NCBI GenBank assembly: GCA_018645475.1
Contig: JABGWU010000037.1
Location: 1 to 32,545, forward strand
Reading direction: 5' to 3'
Length of the DNA: 32,545 nt
Source: Opitutia bacterium
GTDB lineage: Bacteria > Verrucomicrobiota > Verrucomicrobiia > Opitutales > Seribacteraceae
Shown piece by piece: positions 1 through 6,231 of this stretch (its first letter is position 1; every line of letters begins with the position of its first letter). A program made the translations under genes and the position numbers. The notes beneath the pieces were generated by a model. It did not search any database. It saw only the letters and a list, made by a program, of their open reading frames with translations, and was not told where the DNA came from.

Positions 1-29
1 AGGTAAGTTATCTCACTTTGCGACCAAAG
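1..29 (+). repeat. 29-bp exact direct repeat, copy 1
   Basis: Bases 1-29 are identical to bases 250-278. Both lie in the same reading frame of the surface protein gene, offset by 249 bases (83 codons), and encode GKLSHFATK. The sequence between the copies is much more diverged at the protein level. Confidence 0.9.
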
Positions 30-2047
30 CGGAAGTTGTGGTTGAATTTGCTAAAGTTGCAGCTCCGGCTGATGCAGGGGGGAAATTTGATTTCACCACA
101 ATTAAAATGGATGATTTTGTTTCAAATATTCATACCAATTTAGATGAAGATCATACAAAAGCACTTGCGAAACTTGACCCTTCCCACATGGCTACTATGG
201 CTGCTGGGACGGACTTGTCTTCCGCTTCACTTGATTCTACTGCAATTGCAGGTAAGTTATCTCACTTTGCGACCAAAGGTGAATTAGCTTCCGGATTCAT
301 AGGTGATGGTGGAGCAAATGTCGATATTGATTCAATAATTACAAATGTACACGCAACAATTACTGTTGAACACACAACATCTTTAGCAACATTTTCTCCG
401 AGCGACATGCTATTGTTAATTGGCAACACTCCCATAACTCAAATTGCTGATGCTGGAACAAAAGCAAAAACTGCTCACCACTTTAAAAACAAGGGTGCAG
501 ATTCTTTAAATGATATTATAAACAATGTAGCTGGAATGAGTGTAGACCAATTGAAATCATTTGCTGATCTATCATTAACTGACATTGGTAAACTTGCAGG
601 TGATGGTGGAATTGATTCCTTTGACGATGTCGCTGCTAAAGCAGCAGGAGTCGCTTCAGGACATCACACAGTGGACAGTGCTAGCGATTTGACCGGGGCT
701 GAGCTTGATCATTTAAAAAATACTTCACTTGATAATCTTATCAAAGCTAAAGATGAAGGTAAAACTCCACATGATGCAGCTAATGAAAACACCGTAAACT
801 CATTAAATGTCGACATCGATACTGCTGCGAAAGCAGTAAAAACGGATGCTAAAGGAAAAAACAATACATACACAAATGCAGCAGCAACAGCAACTAATGG
901 CTTCCCCAAAGCACTCGAATCTGCGGTCAAAATTGCTGAATCAATATTAACCGACAGGGTGATCAACAATGATAATGATTTAGCTGACGATTTAAATGTA
1001 GGTATTTTATCAGGAAACGGCTACAATACCGAATTGATTCGTATATTAGCAAAATATGGAGCACTTGGTTCCAAAGGAGGTGCACTTGCCGATGCAGTCT
1101 TAGGAGCAGGTTATACTACTTTCGATAAATCAATCAATTTATCTGCAAAGGTGCAACCAGGAGTATCGTATTACCAGCAATTCCTTAGTACATTGGGGGC
1201 TCGTGCTATGGGACCCGATATGACTAACGACCATGTTCACATAAATACCACATCGGTTCCGACATCTAATATCAGACTCAGCCCAGGTGCGAATATTACC
1301 TTTAATGCGTCTGCTGAGATTGACGCTTCTGATGTTTTACCCAAAGGTGATCGTAGAATCGCAATTATTGGTGCAGCTAAAGACATGACCATTAAGGGTA
1401 ACCTCAACATAAAGAATTCAAACACAGAGGAAAACGGGGTTATGGTATTAGGAGCAGCAAGTGATTTATACTTCCGATCAGCAGACAATTCCCTAACGGC
1501 TGATGCAGATTACAATGGGAACCCAAATGTAGTTTCTATCACCAATGAAGGAGCAAACTTGGCACTTGGATCTGAAAAAACTCTACGTTTGGTAAATGTT
1601 TCAGTCTCAACTGGAGGAAACCTCGCAATCGGAACACTGAATGACTTACATATCGGAACTTCGACAGCCCAACAAAATACTTTATCAGTTGGTAATGGTG
1701 GACAAAACTCAGATCCTGATAACCTTTACTTGTACGCACACAACAAGATAGAAGTAAACGGATTAAACATTACGGGAAGAGTTGATGATGTCTACATGGA
1801 AGCAGTGACAATAAATTTGCGTAATGTCACTTTTCCAAATACTTCGGAAGTTACCTTACGAAGCAGAGATGGTACAATTGGGTTTAACAACTTCACAAAT
1901 CCAACTGTTGGGTCCGTCAATATGACAAATGTTAAGCATGGTTCTGACTTGTTATCACAAAGCTCGTTCAATGGTGTTGTTGGTAAATATGCCACTAATA
2001 AAGTCCTACCTAATGGTACTCCAGCCGTCCAAGTTAAGAAATTCTAA
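2..2047 (+). CDS. Large repetitive surface protein, 5'-truncated by window edge
   Basis: The reading frame is open from base 2 to the TAA at 2045-2047, so the gene begins upstream of the window. A GTG at 38 is not a convincing start, because the residues before it (GKLSHFATK) recur inside the protein. The first ~750 bases encode degenerate repeats of about 60-83 residues, each with a motif like D-x-I-I-x-N-V (nucleotides 113-131, 329-350 and 512-527), rich in Asp, Ala, Thr and His. From about 1220 to the stop the protein is rich in Asn, Gly, Thr and Ser, with alternating hydrophobic residues and turns (for example SPGANITF, GANLALGS, GGNLAIGT). This looks like a right-handed beta-helix of the filamentous-haemagglutinin kind. 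It has no barrel domain or sorting motif of its own; a separate beta-barrel gene follows 38 bases later. An adhesin or surface-layer role is inference. No family is recognised with certainty. Confidence 0.75.
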   Translation, partial: GKLSHFATKAEVVVEFAKVAAPADAGGKFDFTTIKMDDFVSNIHTNLDEDHTKALAKLDPSHMATMAAGTDLSSASLDSTAIAGKLSHFATKGELASGFIGDGGANVDIDSIITNVHATITVEHTTSLATFSPSDMLLLIGNTPITQIADAGTKAKTAHHFKNKGADSLNDIINNVAGMSVDQLKSFADLSLTDIGKLAGDGGIDSFDDVAAKAAGVASGHHTVDSASDLTGAELDHLKNTSLDNLIKAKDEGKTPHDAANENTVNSLNVDIDTAAKAVKTDAKGKNNTYTNAAATATNGFPKALESAVKIAESILTDRVINNDNDLADDLNVGILSGNGYNTELIRILAKYGALGSKGGALADAVLGAGYTTFDKSINLSAKVQPGVSYYQQFLSTLGARAMGPDMTNDHVHINTTSVPTSNIRLSPGANITFNASAEIDASDVLPKGDRRIAIIGAAKDMTIKGNLNIKNSNTEENGVMVLGAASDLYFRSADNSLTADADYNGNPNVVSITNEGANLALGSEKTLRLVNVSVSTGGNLAIGTLNDLHIGTSTAQQNTLSVGNGGQNSDPDNLYLYAHNKIEVNGLNITGRVDDVYMEAVTINLRNVTFPNTSEVTLRSRDGTIGFNNFTNPTVGSVNMTNVKHGSDLLSQSSFNGVVGKYATNKVLPNGTPAVQVKKF
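250..278 (+). repeat. 29-bp exact direct repeat, copy 2
   Basis: Second copy of the 29-base direct repeat. It encodes the same nine residues as copy 1, followed by GELASGF instead of AEVVVEF. It marks the boundary between repeat modules of the surface protein. Confidence 0.9.
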
Positions 2048-2085
2048 TTTCTAATACTTTACTTAATCTATAAATAAAAAATTTC

Positions 2086-3063
2086 ATGAACATGAAACTA
2101 TTAAAATTCGCTGCATTGTTTTCAACTTTGCCTACATTAATGTTTGGACAACAACCAGATGCCACGGTAACTGAGAGAAATAATCAACCGCCAACTGCAG
2201 TAACGAGCGGAGAGAAGAATAACGCAAATGTTGATGCATCTGATGCAGGAGCGCAGCGTCCAATTTTTCTTAAAACTACCAACATATCCCCCTTTGCAGG
2301 TTTAGACTCAAAGTATCTTTACCGAAACAATCCATTGTCTGCTGCTGATAAACTAGACTTTATTGAAACTGCAATGTGGATGAATACAGCATATGCCGGA
2401 GCAAGTTTTGAAGCTGTTGAGATTGATGATGCTGTGATTACTCCCTATCTCGGAGCGAGTTACACTACCACTGAATACCTTGAAAGTGGATTGGATGGCC
2501 TTGATTTTGCATCTACTAGTGCCTATGCAATGCTCCTAGCTCAACACTCTAGCGGATGGACCTTTCGTGCTGGTATCAGCTACGCTATGGACAAGTCAAA
2601 ATCAACTAAGGAGGAAACTTACAAAGAATTCTATCCGTATATTGGTGCAATGAAGTCTTATGCAGTATCTGATACAGTTCTCGGGATATTCGATATTTCT
2701 GGAGGTCAACACCGCTCAGAATCAGATGCAAGTGGAATTCCTAGTCTAAATAGCACGAATTCTTACTCTGGATCCAAGGAGTTACAAAACCTCGATGTAA
2801 TTGCAGGTTACTCCCTCCGATTCGTGTATGATAATATTGTGGTAAGTCCAAGGTATGGTTTAGTTTACAAAAGATATTTTTATGGTTCAAATGAGGACAG
2901 AAAAGATTTTCTACAAACTGTTAATTTGAAAATCGATTACATTGTAAATGAGAACATGAATGTTTCATTATTTGGCGGTTATTCAAATCGTGATTCAAGT
3001 AGCGGAAACAGCAGTGCTGATTACGATTTCAATAGTGCTGATGGAGGCATCGCGCTTGGTTAA
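2086..3063 (+). CDS. Outer-membrane beta-barrel protein
   Basis: A 325-residue exported protein. Residues 1-21 form a signal peptide (basic MNMKLLK, hydrophobic core, cleavage near FGQ-QP). A polar linker of about 45 residues rich in Asn, Thr and Asp follows. From about residue 65 on there are repeated amphipathic strands with alternating aromatic and small residues (for example VITPYLGASYTT, WTFRAGISYAM, VSPRYGLVYKRYF, MNVSLFGGYSN), typical of a 10-14 strand outer-membrane barrel. I cannot assign it to a named family; an autotransporter-like or OmpA-like barrel is possible. The start could be ATG 2086 or 2092; neither has a clear Shine-Dalgarno. It lies 38 bases after the large surface protein and 15 bases before the FecR gene, so the three are probably co-transcribed. 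Oddity: the stop at 3061-3063 comes five codons before a second in-frame stop, and those codons restore a classic barrel terminus. Confidence 0.75.
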   Translation: MNMKLLKFAALFSTLPTLMFGQQPDATVTERNNQPPTAVTSGEKNNANVDASDAGAQRPIFLKTTNISPFAGLDSKYLYRNNPLSAADKLDFIETAMWMNTAYAGASFEAVEIDDAVITPYLGASYTTTEYLESGLDGLDFASTSAYAMLLAQHSSGWTFRAGISYAMDKSKSTKEETYKEFYPYIGAMKSYAVSDTVLGIFDISGGQHRSESDASGIPSLNSTNSYSGSKELQNLDVIAGYSLRFVYDNIVVSPRYGLVYKRYFYGSNEDRKDFLQTVNLKIDYIVNENMNVSLFGGYSNRDSSSGNSSADYDFNSADGGIALG

Positions 3064-3078
3064 AATACCACCTTCTAA
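3061..3078 (+). other. In-frame stop separating a barrel gene from its apparent beta-signal
   Basis: The barrel frame reads ...GGIALG, TAA (3061-3063), AAT ACC ACC TTC (NTTF), TAA (3076-3078). If the first TAA were TTA (Leu), the protein would end GGIALGLNTTF. That has a terminal Phe and hydrophobic residues at positions -5, -7 and -9, which is the consensus C-terminal strand recognised by the BAM machinery. The TTG start of the next gene follows directly at 3079, in the same frame. Confidence 0.6.
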
Positions 3079-3837
3079 TTGTACTTAAGATTTTATTTAC
3101 TAAGTGCTCCCCTGCTTTGCATGGGAGCACTTTTGTTTTCCGAAAGTAACAAGGACAACAATAGTAGTCTATTTTGTTCCTATTCATTTGGTAATTCATG
3201 GATTATTGAAAAAACAAAAGAAGGCAAGAGTGTACCATTACAACTGGAAGAAAACTCAACCCTTAATCCAAATACTGCAATCCACAGCAAGGAAGGTGCT
3301 TTATGTCAGTTTGAAAAAACAGGACAAATCATTCGCTTAGGGGCAAAATCAATTTTTGAATATAATAATACGGAAAAGATATTAACCTTATCCCGTGGTA
3401 GCATGCTTATTTACCAAAAGGAAATAAGTGACATTACGATTAGATCTGATTTTTCAACATTACGAATAATGGGAAGGTTTACCGCTATTGTAGATTGTAC
3501 CAGTAACGGTGGATTCAAATTCATTCCGCTCGAAGGGAAGGGGCAAATTATTCCAGAAAGAGGAGATTCTAAGGATATTTATCGAGGTAGACTAACCATG
3601 GTGTTAGGTTCTCCCTCCAAATTAGGTAATGCATATGACATCGATCTTTTGCTTTTATTAAAGTCTAGTCGTTTAATAAATTCTTTTCCCACTCCCCTAC
3701 CCTCAATGAAAAGAATTTCTCTTTCCATTTATGCCCAGCAACTCAGATTGAAAGGAAAATTCAATGCACTCATTGGAGATGCACCCACCGATGATAATCT
3801 TCAAATGTGGGCATTCGGAGAAGAAGAATCAAAATAA
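3079..3837 (+). CDS. Secreted FecR-domain protein
   Basis: A 252-residue protein. The TTG at 3079 is chosen because it gives a complete signal peptide (YLRFYLLSAPLLCMGALLFSES); the next ATG (3121) would destroy it. Residues ~60-160 match the FecR fold pattern: an N-terminal strand set with NPNTAIHSKEGALCQFEKTG, then IIRLGAKSIFEYN, then LTLSRGSMLIYQ, and a final RIMGRFTAIVD strand where most FecR proteins have VrGTeF. The C-terminal ~90 residues are unassigned. FecR domains were first described in anti-sigma regulators. In Verrucomicrobiota and Planctomycetota many are exported, stand-alone and next to large surface proteins, which fits here. There is no transmembrane anti-sigma helix and no adjacent sigma factor. 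It starts immediately after the second stop of the barrel gene, so it is presumably translated from the same transcript. A role on the surface or in the periplasm with its neighbours is inference. Confidence 0.7.
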   Translation: MYLRFYLLSAPLLCMGALLFSESNKDNNSSLFCSYSFGNSWIIEKTKEGKSVPLQLEENSTLNPNTAIHSKEGALCQFEKTGQIIRLGAKSIFEYNNTEKILTLSRGSMLIYQKEISDITIRSDFSTLRIMGRFTAIVDCTSNGGFKFIPLEGKGQIIPERGDSKDIYRGRLTMVLGSPSKLGNAYDIDLLLLLKSSRLINSFPTPLPSMKRISLSIYAQQLRLKGKFNALIGDAPTDDNLQMWAFGEEESK

Positions 3838-3862
3838 AAATTCCCAAGAGCTTATTTCTATA

Positions 3863-4699
3863 ATGTTTATGAATTTTCGAAAACAAATCATTCAGACATT
3901 GTTATTATCATTACTTGTATCGATATTTGTTCCTCAAACTTTCTCATTTACTTTATCTGATCAAAAAATATTGGCTTTAAAAGGAGATCGTAATACCCAA
4001 TTCAAACTCGGTTTATTTTATCAAAAAGGAAAAAATAAGGACCATCTAGAAGCTTACTATTGGATGAAAATGGCAGCTATACAAAATCACATAGCAGCTT
4101 GTCGATATGTTGGTCGTGCTCATCTTTATGGAAAAGGAACAAGTGTAACTATAGAATTAGCAAAGAAATGGTTCCTTACGGGTGCAAATCAAGGGGATTT
4201 TCACTCTATGTTAGACTTGGGCTATTGTTTGGAATTAGAAAGGAACTGGATTGAGTCAGCGGCGTGGTATAAAATTGCTCATCAATTTGGAAATACCAAT
4301 GCGTTAAAACGTCTAAACAATGTTTTGAAAAACATAACTAATTCTGAAAAAGATGAGATAGAATTACTGGTCACACAAATACAGACATCTATTTCTGAAG
4401 AAAAAAAAACATCGACTTCCTCAATTAAACCTGAATTACAAAATTCGATTAAACGAATTGATTTAAAAAACGGTTATACATATTGGGGACAAATAAAAAA
4501 TGGAATACCCCATGGTTATGGAAAAAAGAAATTCGAACAAGTTACTAAATACCAGGGAGAATTCGTAATGGGATTAGAACACGGATATGGAACATCCTTT
4601 GATATGAATGGTAAAATTTCGTTTCAAGGACTGTGGGAAGAAGGTAGCCCACTTTCTCCAAGTAGTAAGGCATTAGAAAAGGACTTTACGAACTACTAA
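3863..4699 (+). CDS. Exported Sel1-repeat and MORN-repeat protein
   Basis: A 278-residue protein from ATG 3863 (ATG 3869 is equally possible). The frame is open up to ATG 3764, but that start would overlap the FecR gene by 74 bases and bury the signal peptide. From 3863, a basic N-terminus and a hydrophobic core (TLLLSLLVSIFVP) form a signal peptide or anchor, residues ~1-29. Residues ~41-145 hold three Sel1-like repeats, with hallmarks GLFYQKG, EAYYWMKMAA, GRAHLYGKGT, AKKWFLTGANQG and ESAAWYKIAHQFG. A charged linker (146-200) leads to two clear MORN repeats (YWGQIKNGIPHGYG, 207-220, and YQGEFVMGLEHGYG, 230-243) and a weaker third (FQGLWEEGSP). Both repeat types are protein-interaction or scaffolding modules; a specific function cannot be read. 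It is the last gene of the surface block and converges with the CDGSH gene, overlapping it by 4 bases. Confidence 0.75.
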   Translation: MFMNFRKQIIQTLLLSLLVSIFVPQTFSFTLSDQKILALKGDRNTQFKLGLFYQKGKNKDHLEAYYWMKMAAIQNHIAACRYVGRAHLYGKGTSVTIELAKKWFLTGANQGDFHSMLDLGYCLELERNWIESAAWYKIAHQFGNTNALKRLNNVLKNITNSEKDEIELLVTQIQTSISEEKKTSTSSIKPELQNSIKRIDLKNGYTYWGQIKNGIPHGYGKKKFEQVTKYQGEFVMGLEHGYGTSFDMNGKISFQGLWEEGSPLSPSSKALEKDFTNY

Positions 4700-4938
4700 G
4701 CCAAAGAGGAGTGACTACCGTCACACATCGCCCCATTGGTGGAGTGTTTACAATTACAAAATGCTACATTTCGGCTTTCTTCGATCACCACTTTTTCAGG
4801 AGTAAATGACGAATCTTTATGAGAACCATCACAGAAGGGTTGTTCCTTAGATTTCCCGCATGAACACCACCAATATTCACCCGCTTCTAGTTTCATTACA
4901 GCGGGTGTTTTAGAAGCAACTATTGGTTTATCACTCAT
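4696..4938 (-). CDS. Double CDGSH-type iron-sulfur protein
   Basis: An 80-residue protein with two CDGSH iron-sulfur motifs: CSCGKSKEQPFCDGSH (residues 25-40) and CNCKHSTNGAMCDGSH (61-76). Each provides the three Cys and one His (C-x-C...C-D-G-S-H) that ligate a labile [2Fe-2S] cluster in mitoNEET-like proteins. A tandem arrangement in about 80 residues is the common bacterial form, which can act as a monomer. No signal peptide is visible, so it is probably cytoplasmic. Likely roles are electron or cluster transfer. It lies 15 bases downstream of a small membrane-protein gene and, beyond that, of korB, all on the same strand, so it may be co-transcribed with the 2-oxoacid:ferredoxin oxidoreductase. 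Its stop overlaps the convergent Sel1-MORN gene by 4 bases. Confidence 0.9.
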   Translation of the reverse strand: MSDKPIVASKTPAVMKLEAGEYWWCSCGKSKEQPFCDGSHKDSSFTPEKVVIEESRNVAFCNCKHSTNGAMCDGSHSSLA

Positions 4939-4953
4939 AATCGAGCCCGAATC

Positions 4954-5115
4954 TCAATGAGACTCTTCAGCGTGTGGTTGATCCAACACACTGCTAACAT
5001 AAATTTTCGAAGCAATTATTCCTAAAATAAGTGTTCCGAACATTAAAACGGGTACTAAAAGTACAGGTAATTTGAACTTACTGTGTCCAAACTTTGGGTC
5101 GTCAATGAAATCCAT
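4954..5115 (-). CDS. Small single-pass membrane protein (53 aa), uncalled ORF
   Basis: A short ATG-TGA frame on the minus strand fills the gap between korB and the CDGSH gene. The 53 residues begin MDFIDDPKFGHSKFK. A hydrophobic stretch follows at about residues 16-34 (LPVLLVPVLMFGTLILGII), then ASKIYVSSVLDQPHAEESH. Basic residues before the helix and acidic residues after it predict an N-in, C-out single-pass inner-membrane protein. The composition and the fit into the operon (69 bases after korB, 15 bases before the CDGSH gene) argue that it is real. No strong Shine-Dalgarno is visible, as for most genes here. I do not recognise the family. A membrane anchor or partner for the adjacent redox proteins is speculation. 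Confidence 0.6.
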   Translation of the reverse strand: MDFIDDPKFGHSKFKLPVLLVPVLMFGTLILGIIASKIYVSSVLDQPHAEESH

Positions 5116-5184
5116 AATGTAATTATTTTGAAAAGTTCTTGGTTAAGGTCAATAAGAAGAAGTTTTTTAAGCCATTATTTGCGA

Positions 5185-6210
5185 TCATTCAACAATCCAG
5201 GAATTTTGACCTGTTAAAAGTTCCTGTAGATTATCTGAGCCATTAGATTGGGCATGTTCGATTTGCTGTACCAATGCATCTTCATATGTCTCGCGACCAT
5301 CCAGTTGTCTTAAAATCCCAACAGGTGTGGGGAAAGTAGGATATGTCATTTGAGCAAGTATATTGGCGTAGGCCGAATTTGAATTCCTAGGTTGATGAAT
5401 TAATAGATCATCCTGTCCGATACCATCTCCTAAAGTTACGATCTCCGGATCCAATCCGTTCAGTCGAATTCCTTTATCTCGATTAGCTCCGAATATGAGG
5501 GGTTTGCCCTCTTCTAACGACAATACTTGATCTTGTTTCACATCCCTGGATGTAACCGTATCAAAGGTTTTATTGTTAAAAATTACGCAATTTTGAAAAA
5601 CTTCTACAAAGGAAGTGCCTTTGTGGGCTTGTGCTGCCTTAAAAGTCTCAACCATATGTTTCATATCTGTATCGGTAGTACGGGCAACAAATGTGGCTTC
5701 ACTTCCTAAAGCAAACAATAAAGGATTGATTGGATGATCCACTGAACCAACAGGTGTACTCTTGGTCTTTTTACCGACCTCCGAGGTTGGACTGTACTGC
5801 CCTTTGGTTAAGCCATAAATTCTATTGTTAAACAGTAAAACATTGATGTCTAAATTTCTACGGAGTAAATGAAGGAGATGGTTTGCTCCAATAGAAAGTC
5901 CGTCACCATCACCAGTTATCATCCAGACAGATAAATCTGGATTAGCCACCTTCACTCCAGTTGCTACAGTAGGTGCTCGTCCATGTATCGTATGAAACCC
6001 GTAGGTATTCATATAGTATGGAAATCGGCTACTACATCCAATTCCGCTCACAACCACGAATTTTTCACGGGGTATGTCTAATTCAGGTAAAGTTCGTTGA
6101 ACCGCATTAAGGATTGCGTAATCACCGCAACCGGGACACCAACGGACATCGTTGGGGGTTACAAAATCTTTTTTGGTTAAACTACTCTCGTCAGTTGTTG
6201 TTATACTCAT
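5185..6210 (-). CDS. korB: 2-oxoacid:ferredoxin oxidoreductase, beta subunit (KorB-like)
   Basis: A 341-residue TPP-binding subunit of a 2-oxoacid:ferredoxin oxidoreductase, most like the 2-oxoglutarate (Kor) type, which converts 2-oxoglutarate and CoA to succinyl-CoA, CO2 and reduced ferredoxin. Visible motifs are WCPGCGD (24-30) and SGIGCSSR (55-62), which carry Cys ligands for the iron-sulfur cluster. The TPP/Mg motif GDGDGLSIGANH is at 100-111, followed by NNRIYGLTKGQYSPTS. The ~140 C-terminal residues correspond to the longer C-terminal region seen in this subfamily. The gene starts 21 bases after korA and the two form the whole enzyme. No separate ferredoxin-like delta subunit is encoded next to them. 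In an aerobe such an enzyme can replace the 2-oxoglutarate dehydrogenase complex. Substrate specificity cannot be proven from motifs alone. Confidence 0.9.
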   Translation of the reverse strand: MSITTTDESSLTKKDFVTPNDVRWCPGCGDYAILNAVQRTLPELDIPREKFVVVSGIGCSSRFPYYMNTYGFHTIHGRAPTVATGVKVANPDLSVWMITGDGDGLSIGANHLLHLLRRNLDINVLLFNNRIYGLTKGQYSPTSEVGKKTKSTPVGSVDHPINPLLFALGSEATFVARTTDTDMKHMVETFKAAQAHKGTSFVEVFQNCVIFNNKTFDTVTSRDVKQDQVLSLEEGKPLIFGANRDKGIRLNGLDPEIVTLGDGIGQDDLLIHQPRNSNSAYANILAQMTYPTFPTPVGILRQLDGRETYEDALVQQIEHAQSNGSDNLQELLTGQNSWIVE

Positions 6211-6231
6211 TTGAACAATTAAGGTTTTTGC

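Noticed and set aside
38-40. GTG as the true start of the first gene
   Set aside because: The upstream codons encode a repeat unit found again at 250-278, so the protein continues upstream.
3079-3150. FecR-domain protein as a lipoprotein (Cys14)
   Set aside because: The residue before the Cys is Leu, not Gly/Ala/Ser, so there is no lipobox.
3764-3862. Longer N-terminus for the Sel1-MORN protein from ATG 3764
   Set aside because: It would overlap the FecR gene by 74 bases and place 33 polar residues before a clear signal peptide.
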